This document shows, piece after piece, positions 9,157-17,357 of a stretch of DNA of 64,000 nucleotides (the first letter of the stretch is position 1; every line of letters starts with the position of its first letter). A program made the translations under genes and the position numbers. The notes beneath the pieces were generated by a model. That model searched no databases, was not told the DNA's origin, and was given only the letters and a program-made list of their open reading frames with translations. This stretch comes from Ktedonosporobacter rubrisoli (GTDB lineage Bacteria > Chloroflexota > Ktedonobacteria > Ktedonobacterales > Ktedonobacteraceae). The DNA lies in contig NZ_CP035758.1 in the NCBI RefSeq assembly GCF_004208415.1, positions 2,790,001-2,854,000 on the forward strand. The letters are read 5' to 3'.

Positions 9157-9405
9157 CAGGAAACTAGTGGGGACAGTAGAACTATCCCGGCCAACGCGCT
9201 GCTTAAGGAAAAAGAGAACCCATCTATCTGTCCTCTCAGTTCCTTTCCCTTATCGGGATCTCTCGGCCTGCAGCAGGCGGGCAACGGCAACCAGGTCGAA
9301 TATAATGGCCATCTGCTCTATACCTATATCGGCAATATGTCTCCTGGACAGGTCACAGGGCACAATGTAAACAATTGGTTTGTAGCTGCGCTGGCTTTAT
9401 CCTGA
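9157..9405 (+). pseudogene. C-terminal remnant of a secreted-repeat lipoprotein (COG4315/PF03640-like)
   Basis: No start, signal peptide or lipobox survives, but the frame ending at the TGA at 9403-9405 reads 'QVEYNGHLLYTYIGNMSPGQ' then 'VTGHNVNNWFVAALALS'. This matches the hallmark of the secreted-repeat lipoproteins (VxYNGHPLYxFxGDxxPGxxxGQxVxxxWxVxxP). The conserved Cys/WPP first half is missing or scrambled. The reading frame is closed upstream by a TAG at 9154. This is best explained as a decayed gene fragment. Confidence 0.6.
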
Positions 9406-9621
9406 CAATCTCGCTGAGAAGAACAGGGGCCGAGGTGAGGATTATGCCTGTTAGCTGCCCCAGCAGGTTTTTGACTACGAGAAGATGAATGAAAGATGAA
9501 TTACTCTGCCTCCTTTTGTCATTGCCCTGTCATTTTCGCACGCTATACTGCTACTACAGTTTCAAAAGTTTTCAGAAAACCTGGCGAACTGAAGCATAAA
9601 ATTTTTGAGGAGCGTTGCGTT

Positions 9622-10332
9622 ATGGCGAAATACAGACAAAAAATAGGCTGGAGTCTGCTTATACTTCTCATTCTGGGAATTGGCATAGGTATGATTTCTC
9701 CCTATGTGCGCCTTGGCCCGGCCCAGAGTAGAATAGCCTTAGACCCATCTTTTCCTATACTCTATGTAGTACTTGTGATACATATATTCCTTGCCTTTCT
9801 TGCACTTATCAGCGGCCCTTTTCAATTCATTAAAGGATTGCGCCAGAACTATCGCACTATACATCGTTATATCGGGCGTATCTATCTGAGCTGCGTATTG
9901 ATCAGTGGTATAGCCGCTTTTGTTGTTGGGCTCACTAGTAATGATTTTACACGCCAGACCGCTTTTCTCATGTTAGATGTACTCTGGCTTCTCAGTGCTT
10001 TCAAAGCATATCGCGCTATTCGCCAAAGAAAAATAACTCAGCACTATACCTGGATGGTACGCAACTATGCACTTACCCTGGTAGCGGTTGTGGCTCGTAT
10101 TATTGTGCCTTTGAGTATTCTTGTGCGCGTACTCCGTGGCCAGCTTTCTCTTCCTATTAATATCAGTCAGGTTCTGGACACAACGCTTGGAGCAGGCATC
10201 TGGCTTGCGCTGGTACTAAATCTTGTGTTAGCTGAGTGGTTGATTTTGCAAAAAACTGTACGAGGACAAGGCGATGATAGGAAAATTGCAGGGCGCACTA
10301 TGAGCAAGCAGATGGATGAAATCTCTCTTTAA
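9622..10332 (+). CDS. DUF2306-type multi-pass membrane protein
   Basis: A 236-residue protein with about six membrane segments (near residues 9-28, 46-68, 82-103, 112-128, 143-165, 190-210). Between segments it has 'YRTIHRYIGRIYLS', the HRxxGxxY-type motif typical of DUF2306, and 'HYTWMVRNYALTLVAVVARI'. Function of the family is unknown, though the paired His suggest possible haem or redox roles. I chose ATG 9622 (GAGGAG upstream) over a longer frame from 9496 whose added residues are not membrane-like. Confidence 0.8.
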   Translation: MAKYRQKIGWSLLILLILGIGIGMISPYVRLGPAQSRIALDPSFPILYVVLVIHIFLAFLALISGPFQFIKGLRQNYRTIHRYIGRIYLSCVLISGIAAFVVGLTSNDFTRQTAFLMLDVLWLLSAFKAYRAIRQRKITQHYTWMVRNYALTLVAVVARIIVPLSILVRVLRGQLSLPINISQVLDTTLGAGIWLALVLNLVLAEWLILQKTVRGQGDDRKIAGRTMSKQMDEISL

Positions 10333-10481
10333 AGAAGTATGAGCTCTGGCTGATTGTCGCAAACAGCGCTCTTTGGACTGCAGCAGCGATGGCTGCTAGT
10401 ATTGGCCCTCTCTGGCAGGCGCAGACGCCGCAAGGAGTAGGGCAAGAGGAAAAGTGACTTGCCTGTACTCCTTCGTGTACT

Positions 10482-10510
10482 ACCAGGGCATCCAATTGGG
10501 ATACCCTGGT
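10482..10510. terminator. Bidirectional hairpin between convergent genes
   Basis: Stem ACCAGGG-c-ATCC / GGAT-a-CCCTGGT with a 5-nt loop: eleven pairs and one mismatch. It sits between the DUF2306 gene (ends 10332) and the reductase gene (ends 10540). No T-tract. Confidence 0.5.
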
Positions 10511-10539
10511 GTGCACAAAATTCGGGACCTCCTGCAGTG

Positions 10540-11544
10540 CTAAAGGCGAATGCATATCTTGCCAAGATATCCTCCCTGTTCCATATAGCGAAAGGCTTCG
10601 GGCGCATCTTCAAAAGAGAAAGTTTGATCAATAACCGGATGCAGGTGATGCAAAGCAATGGCGCGGTTCATGGCCTCAAAGGCTTCGCGATGTCCCGCGT
10701 TGGCTCCCTGAAGACGGACCATACCTACGATGGCTTGGGCTATATCGATCTTGGCGATGCGCTGCCCTAAAAAACCGACAAGGCTAATTTGACCTCCGTA
10801 TGCTACGGCCTGGAGCGATTGGGCGAGATCTCCTACAACTTCAATCAGATAATCGGCTCCATATCCTGCGGTCAGATCTCGAACGCGAGCTGCCCACGCG
10901 GGAGTCTTCTCTGTATTGATTACTTCATCGGCACCGAGAGCGCGCACCCGCTCAAGCTTCTCATCGCTCCTCGATGTCACAATCACGCGCGCGCCGGCCA
11001 GCTTGGCAAACTGTAGGGCAAACAGCGAAACTCCGCCCGTTCCTTGCACAAGAACTGTCTCGCCGGCCTTCAATTGTCCTCGGGTAAACAGCTCACTCCA
11101 GGCAGTAGTGGCGGCACAGGGCAAAGTTGCTGCCTCCTCATCGCTTAGATGAGCTGGAACCAGAACTACTCCTTCCTCGTTTAGCACCGCATATTCTTGT
11201 AATAAGCCGTCAAGTGGGCCTCCTAACGTAGATTGGCGGATAGCCGGGCTCGCATTTCCTGCTATCCATTTTTGGCGAAAGATTCCTGCAACCCGGTCTC
11301 CGACCTTGACGCGTTGTACTGCGTGGCCTACAGCAACTACTTCGCCAACTCCATCGGAAACCGGAACAAGTGGAAATGCAATAGCTGCTGGATAGTGCCC
11401 GTGCATAATTTGTATATCACGAGCATTGAGCGAGACAGCTCGTACTCGTATCAATACTTGATCTCGTGCTGGCTGAGGAATGGGACGCTCGGTAAGGCTA
11501 AGGGCTGTTCGATCCGTGGATTGCTGTATCTGGTACGCCTGCAT
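10540..11544 (-). CDS. Zinc-independent medium-chain reductase / quinone oxidoreductase-like
   Basis: A 334-residue MDR-superfamily enzyme. The GroES-like half (about 1-120) ends with 'GVVLVPAHLSDEEAATLPCAATTAWSEL' and the Rossmann half begins 'GETVLVQGTGGVSLFALQFAKLAGA'. The zinc-ligand Cys of true alcohol dehydrogenases is replaced ('VSLNARDIQIMHGHYP'), so it is more likely an NADPH:quinone or enoyl reductase. The last strand is 'MEQGGYLGKICIRL', usual for this group. Substrate not predictable. The gene is monocistronic. Confidence 0.88.
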   Translation of the reverse strand: MQAYQIQQSTDRTALSLTERPIPQPARDQVLIRVRAVSLNARDIQIMHGHYPAAIAFPLVPVSDGVGEVVAVGHAVQRVKVGDRVAGIFRQKWIAGNASPAIRQSTLGGPLDGLLQEYAVLNEEGVVLVPAHLSDEEAATLPCAATTAWSELFTRGQLKAGETVLVQGTGGVSLFALQFAKLAGARVIVTSRSDEKLERVRALGADEVINTEKTPAWAARVRDLTAGYGADYLIEVVGDLAQSLQAVAYGGQISLVGFLGQRIAKIDIAQAIVGMVRLQGANAGHREAFEAMNRAIALHHLHPVIDQTFSFEDAPEAFRYMEQGGYLGKICIRL

Positions 11545-11721
11545 GGCAATATCTCCTTGTCAACAATGTGCAGCAAAATCTTTCCCTGCATACCTCTCAA
11601 TCCGCTTGCGAGGTATGCGGCTATAATGTACTTTAGTATAGAAGGAAGACTTACACCTTGTAAGGAGGAACCGAAAAGTGACATGGTTACCAATAGTAAC
11701 CATTGTTCCCGGGGCCGGAGA

Positions 11722-12582
11722 TCACTTGAGTCCCCAGGTAGTCTGGAAGAATACCACAGCACAAAAATCTTCTTGCTCCATCTCGGAAAGTGCACGTGTA
11801 TAAAGAATATCCAGTTCTTGCTGAGTTGTCACGCCCATACGTAACGCAAAGGGTTGGAACAATTTGAGCCCGGCTTGCCAGTTTTCATACATAACGCGGT
11901 GGGCGGGCATGCCTGCCGAATAATTGATAAGCCTTACTTGCTGCTGAAGCTGTTTAAAGCCAGCTTGCTGAAGTAAGCGTGCCTGGACGGCGGTAATGCC
12001 ATAGATGTCTCCATGCTGGCTAAAACACTGTCCCGCCGCTCTGTACGCCTCAATTCCCAGATGATTGCACATGGCCAACGCAGCGCTTGTCGTGGTTCCC
12101 ATGTTCTCCATTTCTGTGCTACATATGATTCCGCCTGGACGCAGGAGGCGAAAGCATTCCTGGAGCATCTGGGGCCAGGCACTCGTGGTCAAGAAAGGTG
12201 TGGCCAGACGCATATGGACCAGATCCAGGCTTGCTTCTGCCAATTTGAGTGGCGCCCTGGCATCCATAACATCAAAACTCACATTGCTCAGGCCCTCGTA
12301 ACTCGCACTATCTCTGGCATAAGCGATCATCGTTTGACTGATGTCGATGCCTTGTACCTGAAGATGAGGATAAAGACGAGCCATATGCAAGGTCCATTCC
12401 CCTGGGCCGCAGCCGATGTCGAGAAGGCGGTGAAACCTTGATAAATCAAGTTCTGCTGGCAATAATCCGATCTGCTCCGAAATGAGACGGGCTTGTTTGA
12501 CTAGCCGAGCTATCTCTGCTATATTTTCGGGATTGATAGGATACTGCGTTACGTGTTGAGAAGCGTCCTGCTGATGTGACAT
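11722..12582 (-). CDS. Class I SAM-dependent methyltransferase
   Basis: A 286-residue cytosolic protein. Motif I is 'LLDIGCGPGEWTLHMARLYP' followed by the acidic end of strand 2 'VQGIDIS', motif II/post-I 'FDVMDARAPLKLAEASLDLV', and 'RPGGIICSTE' for motif III. The C-terminal third probably shapes the acceptor site, and the acceptor is unknown. AAAGGAA lies before the ATG. The 270-bp gap to the next gene upstream holds no ORF I support. Confidence 0.88.
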   Translation of the reverse strand: MSHQQDASQHVTQYPINPENIAEIARLVKQARLISEQIGLLPAELDLSRFHRLLDIGCGPGEWTLHMARLYPHLQVQGIDISQTMIAYARDSASYEGLSNVSFDVMDARAPLKLAEASLDLVHMRLATPFLTTSAWPQMLQECFRLLRPGGIICSTEMENMGTTTSAALAMCNHLGIEAYRAAGQCFSQHGDIYGITAVQARLLQQAGFKQLQQQVRLINYSAGMPAHRVMYENWQAGLKLFQPFALRMGVTTQQELDILYTRALSEMEQEDFCAVVFFQTTWGLK

Positions 12583-12792
12583 GAATTCCTTTCCTTTCTG
12601 CCTGCTCCATTATTCAAAGAGGTCAGACTCAGCATAAGCCCAGTGCGTATGCCTCGTATTATGTATAACGAAGCGAGCAATTGGATAGGAAATTTAGGAA
12701 TCGTTCGGCTGCTGCAGTGTTGTAGAAGTAATTCTTTTCTTGCTCATGCTTGTGTGATCGTTTACCTTTCCTGTCGGCGTTTTTGGGAGAAG

Positions 12793-12836
12793 GTGAGCGC
12801 GAGAGAAGCGTTTTGAAAAGCTACCTTCGCGCTCAC
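12793..12836 (-). terminator. Hairpin just after reductase gene
   Basis: Stem GTGAGCGCGA/TCGCGCTCAC (10 bp) with a long loop, starting 18 nt past the stop at 12854. Short AT runs flank it, but there is no clear T-tract. Confidence 0.45.
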
Positions 12837-12853
12837 TAATTTTCGCTGTGCGC

Positions 12854-13438
12854 TTAAGCGCGCTTCTCTCTCGGCTGATAGAAAAGAACTACTACGCCGG
12901 AAGGATGTGTTCTGCTGTCGACAAGTTTCAGCTTTACTTGATCCTTGATTCCTTGGAAGAAAGGCTTGCCCTGGCCTAAAATCACTGGATGGATTAAGAG
13001 CTGATATTCGTCGATCAGGCTAAAGCTGGTCAGAGTGCGTACCAGGCTGGCACTTCCATAGATAATGATATTTCGCCCTGGCTCCTGCTTCAATCGCTCG
13101 ATCTCTGCAGGAACTACTTCTTTTACCAGGGTAGAATTGTTCCACTCCACGCTTTCAAAAGTTCTGGAAAACACAATTTTGCGCATTGCATTTAGCGTGC
13201 GCGCATAGGCTTTCTCTTCCTCTGGAGCGTCGGGATTGTTGGGGACATGAGGCCAGGAGCCAGCAAAACTTTGGTATGTTACACGTCCGAGCAAGAGGGT
13301 ATCCGCCGAATTGACCAGATCGCTCTCGTACTTGCCCATCGCTTCATCATAACTTTCTCCTACCCAATCCATTTCGTTGTTTAGGCCAGCAATAAAACCA
13401 TCGAGGGTGACCCACATGGTGCTAATAATTTTTCTCAT
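12854..13438 (-). CDS. RibD C-terminal / dihydrofolate reductase-like protein
   Basis: A 194-residue protein of the RibD_C/DHFR-like superfamily. It starts 'KIISTMWVTLDGFIAGLNNEMDW', contains 'LLLGRVTYQSFAGSWP' (nucleotide-binding region), 'KIVFSRTFESVEWNNSTLV' and 'IIYGSASLVRTLTSFSLIDEYQLLIHPVILGQGKPFF'. These small reductases bind NADPH, and their physiological substrates are usually unknown. GGAGAAG precedes the ATG. An AraC regulator lies 48 nt upstream on the same strand and probably forms a two-gene unit with it. A second paralog is at 15583-16092. Confidence 0.9.
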   Translation of the reverse strand: MRKIISTMWVTLDGFIAGLNNEMDWVGESYDEAMGKYESDLVNSADTLLLGRVTYQSFAGSWPHVPNNPDAPEEEKAYARTLNAMRKIVFSRTFESVEWNNSTLVKEVVPAEIERLKQEPGRNIIIYGSASLVRTLTSFSLIDEYQLLIHPVILGQGKPFFQGIKDQVKLKLVDSRTHPSGVVVLFYQPREKRA

Positions 13439-13486
13439 ACTCTTCTCCTTACCTCTACAGTTGTAATTGGATGGAGGTAGTATAGC

Positions 13487-14203
13487 TTATCTAAATGGGG
13501 CCGTCTTGTATAAAAACGGCATCTGCTCAGCGTGACTTTTGTAGAGAAGCTGAGCAGGCGTTTGGCCGATGAAGCGCACGAGTGAACGGGTCAGGTGTGG
13601 CTGATCGAAATAGCCAGCCTGCTCGACGGTATCAAGGATAGAGACGCCATGCTGTAATAGTGATGCGGCGCAGCGCGCGCGTTCGATCTGGCGCACGGCG
13701 TTCTGGGTTAGCCCGGTTACGCGCAGGAAGCGGCGCTGAATGGTACTCAATGAGCGCTCGTTCGAGCAACCCTGTAAAGCGTCATCTACAATTGGATCAC
13801 GTGCGAGCAGGTCCTTACGTACCAGCCATTCGACAAAAGTCTCGGCGTTATTATAGTCAGGAAGCTGCCAGGTGAAGCCAGAAAGCGAGAAGAAATTTCG
13901 TGAAACCAGGGGGAGATCCGCACTTGAGTCAACGAGGGTACTGGTTGGGCGTTGGGGCAGAAATGTGCCAAGCTTGAAGAGAATGCCGATCCAGTCCCCA
14001 TCTCCGGGGCAGTCACCGACTGGTGTAGATTTGGTTTCTGGTCCAAGCAGCGTCACCGTGGTTTTGCCGTGAAGCCTGCTTATTACCAGCTCACAGCGGC
14101 TCGCAGCAATTGAGCGAAAAGGGTCTGTGCCCTCGCTATGGCAGCGCCAGACCCTTTCAATAAAGGGCGAGTCAGATGGTCTATCCTCATCAAAGATAAT
14201 CAT
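13487..14203 (-). CDS. AraC-family transcriptional regulator
   Basis: A regulator of about 238 residues. The N-terminal sensor half begins 'MIIFDEDRPSDSPFIERVW', a family-typical opening, and includes 'TLLGPETKSTP' and 'WIGILFKLGTFLP'. The C-terminal half has the two AraC helix-turn-helix units: 'QIERARCAASLLQHGVSILD' and 'AGYFDQPHLTRSLVRFIGQTP'. I chose ATG 14203 by this alignment, but the frame is open to 14320 with other ATGs, so the start is uncertain. Its neighbour 48 nt downstream is a RibD/DHFR-like reductase, the likely target. Confidence 0.85.
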   Translation of the reverse strand: MIIFDEDRPSDSPFIERVWRCHSEGTDPFRSIAASRCELVISRLHGKTTVTLLGPETKSTPVGDCPGDGDWIGILFKLGTFLPQRPTSTLVDSSADLPLVSRNFFSLSGFTWQLPDYNNAETFVEWLVRKDLLARDPIVDDALQGCSNERSLSTIQRRFLRVTGLTQNAVRQIERARCAASLLQHGVSILDTVEQAGYFDQPHLTRSLVRFIGQTPAQLLYKSHAEQMPFLYKTAPFR

Positions 14204-14520
14204 GTTACATCCATTTTCGTTACAACACAGCAGTGCATTTAGCCAGCTGCTCATGCTATATTCTCGGTCTCGGCTGTTCCTCTTGTGAATAAACGTGAGA
14301 AGAGATTGGGCTTCTCGCAAGGGTTAAAAACTCTGCTGAAGTTATATATATGAAACCTCGCCACCGGATGGTTTACAAATCCCGGCAGTGACGTTGACTG
14401 ATAACCTCTAAACGGGAGAGTATACCATTTCAGGGGGCAAGTGGAAAGTGATAACGATCGTTATTGCGCATACGCTTTGGAATGTCTTATTCCCTCTACT
14501 CTATCTACAGTGATGAGCAT

Positions 14521-14654
14521 CTAGTACTACAGTGATACTTAACGAGGTATATGTGTTATGAAATGGCTTCTTAGGCTCCTACTTCGTAAGAGACTGTAAT
14601 AGTGCAGTGATCCTGTGGAGCCACCTCACGTTTTAAGTGGTGCTGTAGTACTAG
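14521..14654. mobile_element. MITE-like element with 12-bp perfect terminal inverted repeats
   Basis: CTAGTACTACAG at 14521-14532 is matched by its exact reverse complement at 14643-14654, with partial further identity inside (ACTTAA after a 4-base gap). The 134-bp interior carries no ORF. Ends beginning CTAG recall elements that target YTAR-like tetramers, such as some IS701/IS4 relatives. No parent transposase is in view, so mobility is inferred. It occupies most of the 450-bp gap between the AraC gene and the P-loop kinase. Confidence 0.55.
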
Positions 14655-14773
14655 AGTCTGTTAGTGATTCAAATTCGCATCTTGGTCAGGGAGCACATAT
14701 TTTTAGCCTCAATCGGCCTCAACACCTGTGCGTAGTTTCTTCATCTGATTGAGAACCTGGTATAATAACGTTT

Positions 14774-15262
14774 ATGAAAAGAAAACCTATTGTTTATCTC
14801 ATTTGTGGATTTATCGGCGCTGGTAAAACTACATTTGCAAAGAAGCTAGAAGAAAAAACTGGTGCAGTAAGAATCACAAAGGATGAGTGGTCAATTCGTT
14901 TCATTGGAAACGATCCTACAATCGATGGATATGAGGAATGGGATCGTAAAATTATCGGGTTATCAAGAGATATTGCATTTTATCTCGCTGAGAAAGGTAT
15001 TGATGTCATTATGGACGAGGGGTTTTGGGCAAAAGAAGAACGAGATGAGTTGAGAAGGAAAATAGATGCAATTGGCGCTAAAGCGGTAATGTACTATGTT
15101 GAGACGCCGATAGAAACGATACGAGAAAGGATTGTGGGAAGAAACAATACTCTCACGAAAGACTCATTTAAGATTAGCCGAGAAATGTTGGATAATTATC
15201 TGATGTATTGGCAACCTCCTCGTGAAGATGAAGATTGCATTCTCGCCAGTGAGGTGAAATAA
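14774..15262 (+). CDS. Small P-loop kinase-like ATPase (AAA_33/zeta-like), probably acquired
   Basis: A 162-residue protein with Walker A 'CGFIGAGKTTFAKKLEEKTG' near the N-terminus, 'RITKDEWSIRF' as in small-molecule or polynucleotide kinases, 'DVIMDEGFWAKEERDEL' (Walker-B-like Asp) and an Arg-rich lid 'ETIRERIVGRNNTL'. It probably phosphorylates a small molecule or nucleic acid; zeta-toxin-like or Cpt-like roles cannot be excluded. Codon use is visibly AT-rich (AAA, GAA, ATT, AGA) compared with neighbours, and a MITE-like element lies 120 bp upstream, both pointing to transfer. No antitoxin-like partner is seen. Confidence 0.8.
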   Translation: MKRKPIVYLICGFIGAGKTTFAKKLEEKTGAVRITKDEWSIRFIGNDPTIDGYEEWDRKIIGLSRDIAFYLAEKGIDVIMDEGFWAKEERDELRRKIDAIGAKAVMYYVETPIETIRERIVGRNNTLTKDSFKISREMLDNYLMYWQPPREDEDCILASEVK

Positions 15263-15582
15263 AATAGAGCAATTCCTATCTTTCTAAAAGCGTGAGGTGC
15301 AAGCGGAAATACTGCAAAGAGGTAACTGGTTGCCTTAATCGCTCCTCTACTGAGACGAGTCTATCGCAAAATAAGGCAAAAAGTAAGCTCGGTAAGAAGT
15401 GGTAGCTAGCAGTGGGAAGATTGCGGGAAAGCAGATTTGGCCGGTGTCTATAGAGATATTTCTGTCATAGTAGCGATTAAGGTGATGATTGTAGTGAGGA
15501 AGATGAGGTGCGCAAGAAGCTCAGAATAGTGGCCTATTCAGCTCCTTACGCCCAGCACCTGACGGTTTCGTGTTAAACGACT
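15263..15582. other. Intergenic gap, nothing recognised
   Basis: 320 bp between the P-loop kinase and the convergent RibD/DHFR-like gene. I see no ORF, RNA gene or strong hairpin. Confidence 0.5.
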
Positions 15583-16092
15583 TTAAGCATCCTCAAGTGC
15601 ATAGTGCAGCTGCACGACGCCATTACCGAGAGGCTTGAAATCCATCAACTGAGCCTTTTTGTATTTGTAGTTGTTCTGATCAAGCAAAAGGTTATATCCT
15701 TTGCCTTCCAGCACCGGAGCTATGTCGAAGATAAATTCGTCAACAAGCTCTTGCGCTAAAAAGGCATTGTGTAGTGCTGCTCCGCCAACCAGAAGAGCCC
15801 TTTGATGACCCTTAGCCTGGAGGTAGGCCAGGGCTTCTTTGGGCGAGGCTACGACCTGAGCGCCAGGAAGTTCTTTGGCACTCTGAGAGACGACCACGAT
15901 GTCGAGACCGCTAAAAGGGCCTCCGCCGTTAGTGGCAAAGCTCTCGAACGTTTTGCGCCCAACGATAAAATTTCCAACGGCTCTCGCCTGGTTCACAAAA
16001 TCGTTGACTGCCTCCGTCTTAGGAGGGTTCTCGGCGCTAGATTGTGCGTAGTTTCCATTTGCCGATAAGGTTGCCCAAAGGATCGTTTTCAT
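15583..16092 (-). CDS. RibD C-terminal / dihydrofolate reductase-like protein (second copy)
   Basis: A 169-residue small reductase of the same superfamily as 12854-13438 but clearly divergent. It has 'KTILWATLSANGNYAQS' at the N-terminus, 'FIVGRKTFESF' for the cofactor loop, 'LDIVVVSQSAKELPGAQVV', and 'ALLVGGAALHNAFLAQELVDEFIFDIAPVLEGKG'. It likely uses NADPH. Substrate unknown. GAGGAGA precedes the ATG. The haloalkane dehalogenase gene is 111 nt upstream in the same direction, possibly co-transcribed. Confidence 0.87.
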   Translation of the reverse strand: MKTILWATLSANGNYAQSSAENPPKTEAVNDFVNQARAVGNFIVGRKTFESFATNGGGPFSGLDIVVVSQSAKELPGAQVVASPKEALAYLQAKGHQRALLVGGAALHNAFLAQELVDEFIFDIAPVLEGKGYNLLLDQNNYKYKKAQLMDFKPLGNGVVQLHYALEDA

Positions 16093-16203
16093 GTTATTTT
16101 CTCCTCATGTTTTATTTGAATATTTCTTATGGCTACAGCTCTAGCCAGGGGTTGGCCACTATGAAACTTGTTTAGTTAGCTCACCGTTTCGCCTCTGAAG
16201 TAT

Positions 16204-17082
16204 CTACTTTATGTCTTGCAGCCAACTGGCGATGGCCTTGCCAATCTCATCGGGAGAGTCCTCCTGTGGAGTGTGGTGGCCGCGTACGCTTACCGTGCGA
16301 AGCTGAGGCCAGGCGCGTTGAAGTGCCAGCTCGTTTGGATCATGTACACCTGGAATGGCCTGAATCAACAATTTAGGAACAGGACTTTGCGAGAGCCAGC
16401 GGGCGGAAGCCGTAACAATCTCCACGATTTCGGCAGGTTCACCATCAACTGGCAATTGGCGGGCCCAGGAGAGAGTAGGGCGTCGCGCTTCGCCAGGCCC
16501 GGCAAACGGGCGGCGATATGCGTTCATCTCCTCCTCAGTCAGCGTGCGCAGAATCGTTTTGGGCAGGTTGAACTCAATGAAGGAGTTTTGTTCAAGTACC
16601 ATTTGCTCCCCCTGGGATGAACGCAGGGCCTGGAAACGCGAGCGCGCTATCTCCGGCATCTTGCTCCAGGAAGAGACTCCCGAAACTGCCTCCATGTAAG
16701 CGATACCGCGTACGGCATCGGGATGACGGCGCGCCCAGTCAAAGGCCAGAGCCGCTCCCCAGTCGTGCCCAACAAAAATGATACGTTCTCGTACGCCTAG
16801 CTTTTCGAGGAGTGCATCGAGATAGCGGCGGTGCTCGCCAAAGGTATAGGAGGCCGGGCCACTGTGGGGTAGCTTCTGCGAATCTCCCATGCCGATGAGA
16901 TCTGGAGCAATAATGCGGCCAAAACTTTGTACGTAAGGCAGGATGTTGCGCCAGACATAGGAATAGGTAGGATTACCATGCAAGAAGACGATTGGATCGC
17001 CCAGGCCCTCATCTACATAAGCCATCTCTAATCCCAACACTGACTCTCGCTTTTTGTAATAGGGGAACGCTGCGCTTAACAT
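16204..17082 (-). CDS. dhaA: Haloalkane dehalogenase (DhaA-like, subfamily II)
   Basis: A 292-residue cytosolic alpha/beta hydrolase that would cleave carbon-halogen bonds to alcohol plus halide. Key residues can be placed: HGNPT (N37, halide stabiliser), GHDWG (D107 nucleophile, W108 halide), YMEAV (E131, catalytic acid after strand 6 as in subfamily II) and 'GHHTPQEDSP' (H270, base). The set is complete. I chose ATG 17082 because AAAGGA precedes it and the protein then starts like known members; the frame is open upstream to 17208. The preferred halogenated substrate cannot be inferred, and other esterase activity is possible. Confidence 0.9.
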   Translation of the reverse strand: MLSAAFPYYKKRESVLGLEMAYVDEGLGDPIVFLHGNPTYSYVWRNILPYVQSFGRIIAPDLIGMGDSQKLPHSGPASYTFGEHRRYLDALLEKLGVRERIIFVGHDWGAALAFDWARRHPDAVRGIAYMEAVSGVSSWSKMPEIARSRFQALRSSQGEQMVLEQNSFIEFNLPKTILRTLTEEEMNAYRRPFAGPGEARRPTLSWARQLPVDGEPAEIVEIVTASARWLSQSPVPKLLIQAIPGVHDPNELALQRAWPQLRTVSVRGHHTPQEDSPDEIGKAIASWLQDIK

Positions 17083-17357
17083 GATGATGTATCCTTTCTG
17101 AACGCACCATGATGAATGGCGGTCCAATATCGCATGAGAAATGAAGTGATACCTCTGTCCGAATGGGGAGTAGATCTGGCTCAATTCACGCTTGCTCTGT
17201 ATGCGCAAATAGGTCGATGCTCGATGGTAATTTGTGATCCACGCTCCCAGCGACAGAGATCAGTATAGCCTTCAGAAGGATGAAGCTGCGTCATCCTTGA
17301 GGATGATTAGTTGCATGATTCGAGGACAGCAGGAAATGGAGAGGTTATCTGCAGTGC

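Noticed and set aside
11233..11844. 203-residue open frame antisense to the reductase and methyltransferase genes
   Set aside because: Overlaps two well-supported genes on the other strand and resembles no protein family.
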